From Pedobacter terrae (GTDB lineage: Bacteria > Bacteroidota > Bacteroidia > Sphingobacteriales > Sphingobacteriaceae): a stretch of DNA of 64,000 nucleotides. Position numbers and translations under genes: made by a program. The notes beneath the pieces are model-generated. The model was given only the letters and a program-made list of their open reading frames with translations, did no database searches and was not told the origin of the DNA. Positions 32,581 to 42,147 of this stretch are shown piece after piece. The first letter of the stretch is position 1, and every line of letters starts with the position of its first letter. The stretch spans positions 310,001 to 374,000 of the forward strand of contig NZ_FNCH01000003.1 of assembly GCF_900100705.1 (NCBI RefSeq). Direction: 5' to 3'.

Positions 32581-34665
32581 ATGGGATTAATGACATTTTT
32601 GCGCAACCGTGCAGGCTATATTCTGGTCTTTGCAATCGGTTTTGCAATTGTTGCATTTTTAGTAGGTGATGCAATTAACGTGGGTAAACCTTTTTGGTCG
32701 GCAAATCAAAAAGTGGTAGGATCTATAGATGGTAACGATATCAATATCGATGAGTTCGGACCAAAGGTTGATCAGGGTGTGAACCAGATGAAACAACAAT
32801 ATGGTGGTAGTGCCAATGCACAGATGACTGCTATGGCTGTAGATCAGGCATGGAATGCTGAGTTGGCAAAAGTTTTGTTAACTAAAGAATATGATCGTTT
32901 GGGTTTAACCATATCAGAAGACGAACTGTTGGATTTATTACAGGGTCAGAATCCTAGCCCATTAATCAAACAATATTTTTCTAATCCACAAACCGGACAG
33001 TTAGACCGTGCTACCCTGATGAACTTTTTAAAATCGAAAGAACCTCAGGCATTGCAACAATCTAACATGTTACAGGAGGAGATTAAAAACCAGGCATTAC
33101 AAACCAAATATTCTAACTTAATCCGTAACTCGGTTTATGTAACTTCATTAGAAGCTACTGATGAGTATAACAACCGTAACAAACTGGCTAACTTTAAATA
33201 TGTAAGTTTAGATTATGCTTCAGTTCCTGATAAGTCAGTTAAATTAACTGATGCTGATTATTCAGAATATTACGATCAGAACAAAGCGCGTTTCAACAAT
33301 CCGCAAGAAACCCGTGCTTTTGAGTATGTTACTTTCAGTATCAGCCCTAATAAAGCAGATTCATTGGCAATCAAAGCTCAGGTAGATAAAATTGCTGCTG
33401 ATTTCCAGGTAGCTAAAAATGATTCACTTTTCGCAGCGATCAATTCAGACGTAAAAGTTCCTTTTACTTATATTACAAAAGGTAAATTGGACCCAGCTGT
33501 TGATTCGGCAGTGTTTTCTTTACCTGCAGGTAGTTTTTATGGCCCGAAATTAAGCGGTAACTCGTACAAAATTGTAAAAGTGGTGGCTACCCGTATTTCT
33601 CCGGATTCGGTAAAAGCAAGTCATATCTTAATCGATCCGGCTAAAGTTGGTGGCGAAGATAAAGCAGTTAAATTAGCTGATTCATTAAAAGGCTTAATTT
33701 TAAAAGGTGGCAATTTTGCCGAACTGGCTAAAAACTATAGTGTAGATGGTTCTAAAGATAAAGGTGGCGAGTTGGGTACTTTCGCACGTGGTGCAATGGT
33801 TCCTGAATTCGAAAATGCTGCTTTTGATGGTAAAACCGGAGATATTAAAGTGGTAAAATCTCAGTTTGGTTACCATGTAATTAAAATCGAAAAACAGATC
33901 GGTTCTTCTAAAGTAGCTAAACTTGCTTATGTAGAAAAAGCATTGGCAGCAAGTAGCAAAACTCAGGCAGCTGCTTATAAAGCGGCGAGCAGTTTCTTAA
34001 CCGATGCAAAAGGTAACGATTTCAATAAATTTGCAGCGCAAAAAGGATTAAAAGTAGCAGTTGCTGATAAGGTGGCCGCAACACAGGGATTTGCAGCAGG
34101 TTTAGATAACCCACGTAAACTGATCCAGGATGCTTACGCAGCAGATAAAGGTGATGTTTTACCTGAAATTTATACCATGAGCAATGCTTACGTGGTAGCA
34201 CGCTTAACCAACATTAGCCCGAAAGGTATTTTATCATTGGCTGATGTAAAGAAAGAAATAGAACCGATGGTACTCAACGCGGTTAAAGCAAAACAATTGA
34301 AAGAGAAATTAGCCAATGCAGGTAAAGGAAGTATTGATCAGGTTGCGGCTAAAGTGGCCCGTCCGGTTAATCCAGTTCAGAACGTCGTATTTGCTAATCC
34401 TGTAATTCCAGGTGTTGCACAAGAAAATGCATTGGTAGGTAGTGTATTTGGTTCACAGCCGGGCAAATTGTCTGCTCCGGTTCAGGGCGAGCGTGGTGTA
34501 TATGTATTTACTGTTGATGGATTTACAAACCCCGCACCAATTGCAAATATGTTTAAACAGAAAGAAAGCATGTTATTGAGTTTAGGTCAGCGTTCATTAG
34601 GATCAGCTTTCCAGGCTTTGCAAGATAATGCCAAGATAAAAGACAATCGTGTGAAATTCTATTAA
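32581..34665 (+). CDS. PpiD-like peptidylprolyl isomerase / periplasmic foldase
   Basis: A 694-residue protein anchored by one membrane segment near its N-terminus (residues 14-33, ILVFAIGFAIVAFLVGDAI). The SurA_N-like chaperone part follows, then a PPIC parvulin domain at about 343-440 (SVKASHILID, GELGTFARGAMVPEF, FGYHVIKIEK). The long C-terminal part has a second PPIC-like stretch. The protein should help fold outer-membrane and exported proteins. It is 263 bases after lptC with a separate leader region, and ends before a strong terminator. Confidence 0.88.
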   Translation: MGLMTFLRNRAGYILVFAIGFAIVAFLVGDAINVGKPFWSANQKVVGSIDGNDINIDEFGPKVDQGVNQMKQQYGGSANAQMTAMAVDQAWNAELAKVLLTKEYDRLGLTISEDELLDLLQGQNPSPLIKQYFSNPQTGQLDRATLMNFLKSKEPQALQQSNMLQEEIKNQALQTKYSNLIRNSVYVTSLEATDEYNNRNKLANFKYVSLDYASVPDKSVKLTDADYSEYYDQNKARFNNPQETRAFEYVTFSISPNKADSLAIKAQVDKIAADFQVAKNDSLFAAINSDVKVPFTYITKGKLDPAVDSAVFSLPAGSFYGPKLSGNSYKIVKVVATRISPDSVKASHILIDPAKVGGEDKAVKLADSLKGLILKGGNFAELAKNYSVDGSKDKGGELGTFARGAMVPEFENAAFDGKTGDIKVVKSQFGYHVIKIEKQIGSSKVAKLAYVEKALAASSKTQAAAYKAASSFLTDAKGNDFNKFAAQKGLKVAVADKVAATQGFAAGLDNPRKLIQDAYAADKGDVLPEIYTMSNAYVVARLTNISPKGILSLADVKKEIEPMVLNAVKAKQLKEKLANAGKGSIDQVAAKVARPVNPVQNVVFANPVIPGVAQENALVGSVFGSQPGKLSAPVQGERGVYVFTVDGFTNPAPIANMFKQKESMLLSLGQRSLGSAFQALQDNAKIKDNRVKFY

Positions 34666-34686
34666 TCAGAAAATACGTAATTTTGT

Positions 34687-34720
34687 AACCGTTCCGACGT
34701 TCAGTCGGGACGGTTTTTTT
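34687..34720 (+). terminator. strong terminator after the PpiD-like gene
   Basis: AACCGTTCCGAC (34687-34698) pairs with GTCGGGACGGTT (34704-34715) with one G-T wobble over 12 positions and a 5-base loop, then TTTTT. Confidence 0.88.
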
Positions 34721-34730
34721 ATTTAAGGTC

Positions 34731-35246
34731 ATGGACATTCAGGAAAACATCGTAAATAAAGTTGCCAATAGTGGTTTGGTTACCTTAAACCTTGAAGATT
34801 TTTATCATAAAGGCGAAAGGGTTGTATATGATATTGTAGATAATCTCTTTCATGGTTTAATGCTGAGGGAAAAAGATTTTCGGGCATTTATAAAGGATCA
34901 CGACTGGGCACAGTATCAGGGTAAGAATGTGGCCATTACCTGTTCTGCAGATGCCATTGTACCTACCTGGGCATATATGCTTTTGGCCAATAAGTTAAAG
35001 CCTTATGCTAATGAAGTCGTATTTGGCGATCTGAATACATTAGAAGCGGTCTTATTTACCAAGGCATTGGCTAAAATTAATCCCCAGGATTATGCGAACG
35101 AGCGGGTGGTGGTAAAAGGTTGCGGCGATATTGAGGTGCCTGTTGCTGCCTATGTAGAAGTTACCAATTTGCTTACCCCGGTCGTTAAGAGCATTATGTT
35201 TGGCGAGCCTTGCTCTACCGTACCTGTTTATAAAAGAAAAGATTAA
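34731..35246 (+). CDS. DUF2480 family protein
   Basis: A 171-residue cytoplasmic protein matching DUF2480 throughout: LVTLNLEDFYHKGERVVYDI, FRAFIKDHDWAQYQGKNVAI, DAIVPTWAYMLLANKL and VKGCGDIEVPVAAYVEV. The family is seen only in Bacteroidota and has no known function; Cys124-like and Cys165-like residues (GCGD, EPCS) might bind metal. The start is 11 bases after the terminator, so it must have its own promoter or arise by readthrough. Confidence 0.85.
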   Translation: MDIQENIVNKVANSGLVTLNLEDFYHKGERVVYDIVDNLFHGLMLREKDFRAFIKDHDWAQYQGKNVAITCSADAIVPTWAYMLLANKLKPYANEVVFGDLNTLEAVLFTKALAKINPQDYANERVVVKGCGDIEVPVAAYVEVTNLLTPVVKSIMFGEPCSTVPVYKRKD

Positions 35247-35466
35247 ATTTTTAAGCTTACTTGCCCTAAGTGATCGTCAACTTTTAACTTATATCGGAAG
35301 TACGGTTCAAAGGGAATATTATTAATCAATCTGTGGTTCGTAGTAAGCATGAATATAAGAAAGATTAAATTTTGGTTGGCTTTTTGTATATCTTCATAAA
35401 GGGAAAATTTAACTACATTTTTAAAAATGGTTTTTTCCTCATAACACACAAATGAGTACAAAAGCA

Positions 35467-36240
35467 ATGAAAAAATTATTGATAACGGTTACGGCTGGTC
35501 TATGTAGTCTCTTTACGATGGCTCAGCAGCTTCCCCTAAAGAAAGAAGCTGTATTTCAGGAAGGTGAAGTTCTACAGTATAAATTAAGGTATGGATTTAT
35601 CACTGCGGCAGAAGCCACGATAAAAGTGACCAATTCTGATTTAAAGTTTGATAATAAACCTACGTATAAACTTACGGTTGACGCGCAAACTTCAGGTACT
35701 TTTGATATTTTTTATAAAATAAGGGATCATTACGATTCTTATATTGATAAAACTGATCTTTTACCTTATTTCTATCAGGAGAATATCCGTGAGGCCAGTT
35801 ATAAACGGCAGGATAAGGCACGTTTTAATCAGGATGGGAAGAAAGTCGTTTCGAATAGAGGTACCTTTAGCACACCAACCAATCAAACTTTTGATCTGGT
35901 TTCGGCTTATTATTTTGCCCGGAGCCTGGATATGAGTAAAATTAAAGTTGGCGATAAGTTTAAGCTGAACTATTTCCTGGGTGATGAAATTTCAGCGCTT
36001 GAGGTAGAATATGTAGGTAAAGAAACGGTTAAGAACAAATTGGGCAATATCCGCTGTCTGAAATTTAGCCCATCGATTAAACCTGGCCGGATCTTTAAAA
36101 AAGATAGCCGTTTATACCTTTGGGTAACTGACGATGGTAACCGGGTGCCGGTTAAGGCGCAGGTTGAAATATTGGTTGGTGCGGTTACCATGGAATTAAA
36201 GTCGGCCAGTGGGCTGAAATATGCTTTAGCAAAAGAATAA
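35467..36240 (+). CDS. DUF3108 domain exported protein
   Basis: A 257-residue protein. The chosen start at 35467 gives a short basic start and a signal peptide ending TMAQQ; an upstream ATG at 35452 would add five residues. DUF3108 features are EGEVLQYKLRYGFITAAEATI near the mature N-terminus and the later FYKIRDHYDSYID. The fold is a beta sandwich like that of outer-membrane lipoprotein carriers. Role unknown. The stop codon overlaps the next ATG start by one base. Confidence 0.82.
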   Translation: MKKLLITVTAGLCSLFTMAQQLPLKKEAVFQEGEVLQYKLRYGFITAAEATIKVTNSDLKFDNKPTYKLTVDAQTSGTFDIFYKIRDHYDSYIDKTDLLPYFYQENIREASYKRQDKARFNQDGKKVVSNRGTFSTPTNQTFDLVSAYYFARSLDMSKIKVGDKFKLNYFLGDEISALEVEYVGKETVKNKLGNIRCLKFSPSIKPGRIFKKDSRLYLWVTDDGNRVPVKAQVEILVGAVTMELKSASGLKYALAKE

Positions 36241-36806
36241 TGATGATAGAAGTAGAACAGGTGCTGGTGCACGAAGATGTATTAAAGGAAAACTTTGTTT
36301 GTAATTTAAGCAAATGTAAAGGAATCTGCTGTGTAGAAGGCGATTCTGGCGCACCTTTGGATCATGATGAAAAAGCCGTTCTGGAAGAGATTTATCCGAA
36401 AATAAAACACTTGTTAAACGAAAAAGGTATTAAAGCTATTGAGGAGCAAGGCGTTTATGTAGTGGATGAAGATGGCGATTTAACCACCCCTTGTGTCGAT
36501 AAAAATAAAGAATGCGCTTATGTGTTGTTCGAAGGCGGTATTACCAAATGCGCCATTGAAAAAGCATACGAGCAGGGGATTGTAGATTGGCAGAAGCCGA
36601 TTTCCTGCCACCTTTACCCTATCCGGATCACCAAATACCCTGAATTTGAAGTGCTCAATTATGACCGTTGGCATATCTGCCATGATGCCTGTACTTTTGG
36701 CCGTGAACTTAAAGTTCCGGTATATAGCTTCTTAAAAGGACCACTGATCCGTAAATATGGTGAGGACTGGTACAAAGAATTAGAAAGTTCGGTGGCGGCC
36801 ATGTAA
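36240..36806 (+). CDS. DUF3109 family cysteine-rich protein
   Basis: A 188-residue protein. Its cysteines form the DUF3109 pattern: CNLSKCKGICCVEGD, then TTPCVDKNKECAYVLF, then CAIEKAYEQG and ISCHLYPIRI, and HICHDACTFG. The family is likely to bind a metal or iron-sulfur cluster (a YkgJ-like CxxC arrangement), but the activity is not known. No signal or membrane segment. It overlaps the end of the DUF3108 gene by one base and is likely translated with it. Confidence 0.82.
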   Translation: MMIEVEQVLVHEDVLKENFVCNLSKCKGICCVEGDSGAPLDHDEKAVLEEIYPKIKHLLNEKGIKAIEEQGVYVVDEDGDLTTPCVDKNKECAYVLFEGGITKCAIEKAYEQGIVDWQKPISCHLYPIRITKYPEFEVLNYDRWHICHDACTFGRELKVPVYSFLKGPLIRKYGEDWYKELESSVAAM

Positions 36807-37017
36807 TTTATATTGCAAAGCCTGTGTTTGCTTTATCTATCCTTTAGGTGCGCTTATCTATTTCATGTGTAATGTCATCTATATATTTTAAATCGCAGGC
36901 TAAAAAATAGGCCGAATACTACTATATGATTCTTTCAGTTTTGTATTTATGTCTGAATTAAGTTGTTTTTTGCCTAAATCTAACTTATTTTAGCCGACTG
37001 AAATTCATTTTATAACT

Positions 37018-38070
37018 GTGAAAAAAATCTTAATCACTGGTGGTGCGGGCTTTATTGGTTCTCACGTAGTTCGCCGTTTTGTTAATCACTATCCTCAATA
37101 TGAGATTGTCAATTTAGATAAACTGACCTACGCAGGTAATCTAGCCAACTTAACCGATATCGAAAATAAGCCAAATTACAGATTTGTAAAGGAAGATATT
37201 ACAGATGCTACAGCAATGTTTGAGCTGTTCAAAGCAGAAAATTTCGATGCTGTGATTCACCTTGCAGCAGAAAGCCACGTAGATCGTTCCATTTCAGATC
37301 CTACTGCTTTTGTAATCACCAATGTAATCGGTACCGTAAATTTATTAAATGCGGCCCGCGAATATTGGAAAGGTGATTATGATAAAAAACGTTTTTATCA
37401 CGTGAGTACCGATGAAGTTTATGGTGCATTAGGAGAAAAAGGCATGTTCACTGAAACTACTGCTTACGATCCGCATAGTCCATATTCAGCATCAAAAGCG
37501 AGTTCAGATCATTTTGTGCGTGCGTATCACGATACCTATGGAATGGATTGTGTTATTTCTAATTGCTCAAACAATTATGGTTCGCATCATTTCCCTGAGA
37601 AACTGATTCCTTTAGCCATTAATAATATCAAAAATAACAAACCTGTACCCGTATATGGTAAAGGGGAAAATGTACGCGACTGGTTATGGGTAGAAGACCA
37701 TGCCAGAGCAATTGATGTCATTTTTCATCACTCAAAAACAGGCGACACCTATAATATTGGCGGCCATAATGAGTGGAAAAATATCGATCTGATCAATTTG
37801 CTTTGTACCATCATGGATCAAAAACTGGGTCGCGAAGCAGGTGAATCAGCCAAATTGATTACCTATGTAACCGACCGCGCTGGTCATGATTTGCGTTATG
37901 CCATCGATTCGAGCAAACTGCAAAATCAATTAGATTGGGTGCCAAGTTTACAATTTGAAGAAGGTTTAGCTAAAACCGTCGACTGGTATTTACAAAACGA
38001 AGACTGGTTAAATAACGTTACCTCAGGCAATTACCAATCTTATTACGAGCAGCAGTACAGTTCTAAATAA
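37018..38070 (+). CDS. rfbB: dTDP-glucose 4,6-dehydratase
   Basis: A 350-residue SDR enzyme that makes dTDP-4-keto-6-deoxyglucose. GGAGFIGSHV (7-16) binds NAD; the catalytic STDEVYGALG block and YSASKASSDHF carry Thr, Asp, Glu, Tyr and Lys of the active site; NNYGSHHFPEKLIPL follows. The start codon is GTG at 37018. It opens the four-gene dTDP-L-rhamnose set rfbB-C-D-A; TAATG overlaps link it to rfbC. Confidence 0.95.
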   Translation: MKKILITGGAGFIGSHVVRRFVNHYPQYEIVNLDKLTYAGNLANLTDIENKPNYRFVKEDITDATAMFELFKAENFDAVIHLAAESHVDRSISDPTAFVITNVIGTVNLLNAAREYWKGDYDKKRFYHVSTDEVYGALGEKGMFTETTAYDPHSPYSASKASSDHFVRAYHDTYGMDCVISNCSNNYGSHHFPEKLIPLAINNIKNNKPVPVYGKGENVRDWLWVEDHARAIDVIFHHSKTGDTYNIGGHNEWKNIDLINLLCTIMDQKLGREAGESAKLITYVTDRAGHDLRYAIDSSKLQNQLDWVPSLQFEEGLAKTVDWYLQNEDWLNNVTSGNYQSYYEQQYSSK

Positions 38071-38618
38071 TGGAAATTACAGAAACTGGTATAAAAGACT
38101 GTCTGATTTTAAAACCAAGGGTTTTTGATGATGCACGTGGTTACTTTTTCGAAAGCTTTAATCAGCAAACTTTCGAAGATAAAACTGGCCTGTCCGGCGC
38201 CTTCGTACAGGATAACCAATCCTATTCCTCCTATGGCGTAATCCGTGGTTTACATGCGCAAACCGGTGCTTTTGCACAGGCGAAACTGGTGCGTGTAACC
38301 AAGGGAGAAGTGCTGGATGTAGCGGTAGATGTGCGTCCGGGTTCTCCAACTTACGGCCAGCATGTGGCGGTACGTTTAAGTGCCGAAAATAAATTGCAAT
38401 TGTACATTCCCCGTGGATTTGTACACGGCTTTTCGGTGTTAAGCGAAACGGTAGAGTTTCTTTACAAATGCGACAATTTTTATAATAAGGCCTCAGAAAC
38501 CGGTGTCATCTATAATGATACTGATCTGAATATCGACTGGCTTATTCCAGCCGGTATGGAGTCGATTTCTGAAAAAGACATGCTTTTAAAACCATTTGCT
38601 GAATTACAACATGGATAA
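38070..38618 (+). CDS. rfbC: dTDP-4-dehydrorhamnose 3,5-epimerase
   Basis: A 182-residue cupin enzyme that epimerises C3 and C5 of the dTDP-4-keto sugar. RGYFFESFN and IRGLHAQ (His near 63 is the catalytic base) and the DVRPGSPTYG, FVHGFSVL blocks are diagnostic. Its ATG overlaps the rfbB stop, and its own stop overlaps rfbD by eight bases (ATGGATAA), so the three genes are translated as a tight unit. Confidence 0.95.
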   Translation: MEITETGIKDCLILKPRVFDDARGYFFESFNQQTFEDKTGLSGAFVQDNQSYSSYGVIRGLHAQTGAFAQAKLVRVTKGEVLDVAVDVRPGSPTYGQHVAVRLSAENKLQLYIPRGFVHGFSVLSETVEFLYKCDNFYNKASETGVIYNDTDLNIDWLIPAGMESISEKDMLLKPFAELQHG

Positions 38619-39468
38619 AATATTAGTAATTGGTGCTGGCGGACAATTAGGTCAGTGTTTAAAGGTCGTGGCAGAACGCAGAGGAATTACTGAAATCGTT
38701 TTTCCGGCAGAACAGGACGCCAATATTTTAAATGCAGCAGGGTTAAAGGATCTTTTGTCGAAAGAACAGCCTGTTTACGTCATCAACTGTGCCGCTTATA
38801 CGGCTGTTGATAAAGCCGAAGACGAGGTCGATCTGGCTAAGGCCATTAATGAAACCGGCGCAGCTCATCTGGCTGCTGCCTGTTTGGCAAGTAATAGTAC
38901 TTTGGTTCATGTTTCTACCGATTTTGTTTTCAAAGGAAATGAAGTTAAATTGCTAAAGGAAGATGATCAGGCTGAACCGATCAATGTTTATGGCTTAACG
39001 AAACTTGATGGAGAAAAGGCTGTTGCTTCAACACTTCCTGCCCATTTCATTATCCGCACCAGCTGGTTATATTCCGAATATGCCAACAACTTTGTAAAAA
39101 CCATGTTAAAGCTTGGTGCTGAACGCGATGAATTGAATATCATAGCCGATCAGGTAGGTACACCGACTTATGCTATAGATTTAGCAAACGCAATTTTTGA
39201 TATCATCGCATCCTCTTCAAATGCTTATGGTATATACCATTACAGTAATGAAGGTGTAACCTCTTGGTTCGATTTTGCTACCGCGATTTTCAATATCAGT
39301 GAAACTGCAGTTAAAGTAAATCCTATTCCAGGTTCCGCTTATCCAACTAAAGCTACCCGTCCGGCATTTTCTGTGATGGATAAATCTAAAATAAAAACTA
39401 CATTTAATATAGATATCCCTTATTGGAGGGACAGCTTAGTGGAATGTATAAAACAAATTAATAAATAG
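38611..39468 (+). CDS. rfbD: dTDP-4-dehydrorhamnose reductase
   Basis: A 285-residue SDR enzyme completing dTDP-L-rhamnose. GAGGQLGQCL binds NADPH; CAAYTAVDKAEDE and VSTDFVFKG, VYGLTKLDGEKAV are the family blocks, with Tyr and Lys of YxxxK in YGLTKLDGEK. The frame opens earlier at 38596, but ATG at 38611 gives the proper N-terminus MDKILVIGAGG. The gene is followed by a short gap with TCTCAAATC repeats, then rfbA. Confidence 0.95.
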   Translation: MDKILVIGAGGQLGQCLKVVAERRGITEIVFPAEQDANILNAAGLKDLLSKEQPVYVINCAAYTAVDKAEDEVDLAKAINETGAAHLAAACLASNSTLVHVSTDFVFKGNEVKLLKEDDQAEPINVYGLTKLDGEKAVASTLPAHFIIRTSWLYSEYANNFVKTMLKLGAERDELNIIADQVGTPTYAIDLANAIFDIIASSSNAYGIYHYSNEGVTSWFDFATAIFNISETAVKVNPIPGSAYPTKATRPAFSVMDKSKIKTTFNIDIPYWRDSLVECIKQINK

Positions 39469-39472
39469 AAGT

Positions 39473-39535
39473 GATACGGATTTGAGATAGCGCCATTCAT
39501 CTCAAATCTACTGTCTCAAATCTCAAATCTAATAC
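39473..39535. repeat. TCTCAAATCT repeats between rfbD and rfbA
   Basis: CATCTCAAATCTACTGTCTC and TCAAATCTCAAATCT give three to four copies of TCTCAAATCT. The same unit is found near 20.77 and 32.34 kb. It lies just upstream of the rfbA ATG, so it is part of that leader. Confidence 0.6.
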
Positions 39536-39539
39536 TAAT

Positions 39540-40400
39540 ATGAAAGGTATAATCTTAGCTGGTGGCAGCGGTACCCGTTTGCATCCTTTAACCCTTGCCT
39601 GTAGCAAGCAAATGATGCCGGTTTATGATAAGCCGATGATCTATTATCCCCTATCTACCCTAATGTTAGCTGGGATAAAGGAAATTTTGATTATCTCTAC
39701 CCCGCATGATCTTCCTAATTTTGAGAAATTATTGGGTGATGGTGCTTCGCTGGGCTGTAAATTCAGCTATGCGGTACAGGCAGAACCTAACGGGCTTGCT
39801 CAAGCCTTTGTTATTGGTGCAGATTTTATTGGAACAGATAAAGTGGCGTTGGTATTGGGAGATAACATTTTCTATGGGGATGGGATGTCGAAATTATTAC
39901 AGGAAAGTGCTGATCCGGAAGGAGGAGTGGTATTTGCCTACCAGGTTGCAGATCCGGAGCGTTATGGTGTGGTTGAATTTGATGAAAATAAAAAAGCGAT
40001 CTCCATCGAAGAAAAACCTGAACAACCTAAATCAGATTATGCTGTACCGGGTTTATATTTTTACGACAATGAAGTCGTGGAAATTGCCAAAAATGTGAAG
40101 CCATCCCCTAGAGGTGAATACGAAATAACTGATGTAAACCGGGTGTATTTAGAACGTGGAAAGCTAAAGGTAGGTGTATTGAGTCGTGGTACGGCTTGGC
40201 TAGATACGGGAACCTTTGCCTCTTTAATGCAGGCAGGAGAATTTGTACGCATTATTGAAGAGCGTCAGGGCTTAAAAATCGGCTGTATTGAAGAGATTGC
40301 TTACCGCATGGGTTTTATTGATGCAGAGCAGCTTAAAGCTATTGCTACGCCATTAGTTAAAAGTGGCTATGGCAGTTACCTGCTAAAGCAGATTAAGTAA
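39540..40400 (+). CDS. rfbA: glucose-1-phosphate thymidylyltransferase
   Basis: A 286-residue nucleotidyltransferase that makes dTDP-glucose, the first precursor of the rhamnose pathway. [13 protein letters not shown] (6-18) is the nucleotide loop; [17 protein letters not shown] and [10 protein letters not shown], the metal-binding region, follow; EEKPEQPKS and [10 protein letters not shown] are further RmlA blocks. It is fourth in the set rather than first. A strong terminator follows. Confidence 0.95.
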   Translation: MKGIILAGGSGTRLHPLTLACSKQMMPVYDKPMIYYPLSTLMLAGIKEILIISTPHDLPNFEKLLGDGASLGCKFSYAVQAEPNGLAQAFVIGADFIGTDKVALVLGDNIFYGDGMSKLLQESADPEGGVVFAYQVADPERYGVVEFDENKKAISIEEKPEQPKSDYAVPGLYFYDNEVVEIAKNVKPSPRGEYEITDVNRVYLERGKLKVGVLSRGTAWLDTGTFASLMQAGEFVRIIEERQGLKIGCIEEIAYRMGFIDAEQLKAIATPLVKSGYGSYLLKQIK

Positions 40401-40426
40401 GTTGATTAAAAATATGATGCTTATTA

Positions 40427-40467
40427 ATCGCCGATAAATGCAAAAGTGTTTATCGGCGATCTATTTT
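40427..40467 (+). terminator. terminator after rfbA
   Basis: ATCGCCGATAAA (40427-40438) pairs perfectly over 12 bp with TTTATCGGCGAT (40449-40460), followed by CTATTTTTA. Confidence 0.85.
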
Positions 40468-40511
40468 TAGTTGGTTGTCGACTTAGGCATAATTTAATTC
40501 TCCTCCCAGTA

Positions 40512-40680
40512 TCGTCATTTCGAACGGAGTGCAACGTAGTCGAGAGGCCGAAGGCTCAGCGAAGCTAAATCTGTCTCGAGGTAGATCTCTCCCCGCCTGT
40601 ACGGGCAGGCACTTCGCTTTGCTCGGTTAAAGATGACGAGTTTTCGTGTAGAGTCTGTCAATGGTAGCCAGCGAAGTACC
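40512..40680. repeat. dispersed CGTCATTTCGA repeat, copy 4
   Basis: Starts CGTCATTTCGAACGGAGTGC, carries GCCGAAGGCTCAGCGAAGC, TCTCCCCGCCTGTACGGGCA (hairpin CCCGCCTGTACGGGCAGG) and ends GTCTGTCAATGGTAGCCAGCG. It occupies the 440-base gap 40401-40840 along with the rfbA terminator. The remainder is AT-rich and carries a promoter element. Confidence 0.75.
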
Positions 40681-40812
40681 CGTAAATGCATAGGCCATCT
40701 TACATATAAGAATTTAAGTGATTTAGCATTACGCTCTATCCAATGCTGTGGCCTTCAAGTCTTCTCTTTGTTTCCTTTGCGATTAAAGAATTAAGTCTTT
40801 CTACATTTATCT

Positions 40813-40820
40813 TATATTTG
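40813..40820 (+). promoter_or_regulatory. putative -7 element TATATTTG of the nucleotide-sugar dehydrogenase
   Basis: Fits TAnnTTTG and lies 20-28 bases before the ATG at 40841. No clear -33 element was seen. Confidence 0.5.
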
Positions 40821-40840
40821 CCCGGTCACCAAAAGAGAAA

Positions 40841-42124
40841 ATGGATACAAAAAAGCAAATTGCGATTATAGGTTTAGGTTATGTTGGGCTTCCGCTGGCT
40901 ATCGAATTTGCAAAAAAATATAAAGTCATAGGTTTCGATACGAACGAAAATCGTGTCGAAGAGCTAAAACAATTACAAGACCGTACCCACGAAGCGAATT
41001 TAGACGACCTTAAATTGGTTTGTTCTTCGACAGATAAGCATAGTGGATTAATATTGAGTGCTAACCTGTCTGATCTGGCCTCCTGCACCATCTATATCGT
41101 TACTGTACCCACGCCTATTGATCATCTTAAGCGGCCAGATCTGCAACCCTTACTTGCGGCCAGTGAGATGTTGGGTAGCGTATTAAAAGCCGGTGATATC
41201 GTCATTTACGAATCGACTGTTTACCCTGGATGTACAGAAGAGGATTGTGTGCCTATACTGGAGAAAGTCTCGGGGCTCACATACAATGTCGATTTCTTTT
41301 GTGGTTATTCTCCGGAAAGGATCAATCCGGGAGATAAAATCAATACCCTGACCAAAATAAAAAAGGTGACCTCAGGCTCTAGGCCTGCAATTGCGACCGA
41401 AATCGACCAACTTTACGCTTCCATTATTACGGCTGGCACACATCTGGCGCCTAGTATTAAAGTGGCCGAGGCCTCAAAAGCGATAGAAAATGCACAGCGG
41501 GATGTCAATATTTCCTTCGTTAATGAACTCGCCTTAATTTTCGACCGTATGGAAATTGATACGGCTGATGTATTGGCGGCGGCGGCTACCAAATGGAATT
41601 TCTTAAATTACAAACCGGGTTTGGTTGGCGGGCATTGTATAGGTGTAGACCCCTATTACCTGGCGCATAAATCGGAAGCTTTAGGGTATAAACCCGAAGT
41701 GATCCTATCAGGAAGGCGTGTCAATGATAATATGGGTATGTTTGTGGCCAATAAAGTGATTAAGATGCTGGTGGCTAGAGATAAAGTAATTAATGGCGCT
41801 AAAGCCCTCATATTAGGTTTCGCTTTTAAAGAAAATTGCCCTGATACCAGGAATACGCGGGTAATTGATATCTATAAAGAACTTAAATCGTTCAGTATGC
41901 AGGTAGATGTATATGATCCCTGGGCCAACCCAACTGAAGTTAACGCCGAATATCATATCCAGATGCTGGAAAATAACAATTTCAAACATTATGACGTAGT
42001 TATTTTAGCCGTAGCTCATCAGCAGTTTCTGGAAATTGATTACCAAAGGTTTAGAGAAAAGGGGACTATTATTTTCGATACTAAATCTTTTATCAACAGA
42101 GATCTGACAGACGCAAGGCTATAA
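40841..42124 (+). CDS. nucleotide-sugar 6-dehydrogenase (UDP-HexNAc type, TviB/WbpO-like)
   Basis: A 427-residue enzyme of the UDP-glucose/UDP-HexNAc dehydrogenase family, which oxidises C6 to give a UDP-hexuronic acid. GLGYVGLPLA (11-20) binds NAD; ESTVYPGCTEEDC and SPERINPGD are family blocks; the catalytic cysteine is in GGHCIGVDPYYL (about 263-274). The family subtype fits TviB/WbpO, which make UDP-GalNAc uronate or related sugars, better than the UDP-glucose type, but the exact substrate is inferred. It lies alone, before the repeat-rich gap that precedes the export genes. Confidence 0.85.
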   Translation: MDTKKQIAIIGLGYVGLPLAIEFAKKYKVIGFDTNENRVEELKQLQDRTHEANLDDLKLVCSSTDKHSGLILSANLSDLASCTIYIVTVPTPIDHLKRPDLQPLLAASEMLGSVLKAGDIVIYESTVYPGCTEEDCVPILEKVSGLTYNVDFFCGYSPERINPGDKINTLTKIKKVTSGSRPAIATEIDQLYASIITAGTHLAPSIKVAEASKAIENAQRDVNISFVNELALIFDRMEIDTADVLAAAATKWNFLNYKPGLVGGHCIGVDPYYLAHKSEALGYKPEVILSGRRVNDNMGMFVANKVIKMLVARDKVINGAKALILGFAFKENCPDTRNTRVIDIYKELKSFSMQVDVYDPWANPTEVNAEYHIQMLENNNFKHYDVVILAVAHQQFLEIDYQRFREKGTIIFDTKSFINRDLTDARL

Positions 42125-42147
42125 TATCCGAAATAACGCAATATTTG

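Noticed and set aside
35243..35467. A 74-residue minus-strand open frame between the DUF2480 and DUF3108 genes
   Set aside because: It overlaps both neighbours at its ends, has no recognisable motif or promoter, and the composition is that of the intergenic gap. It is kept out as a likely chance frame.
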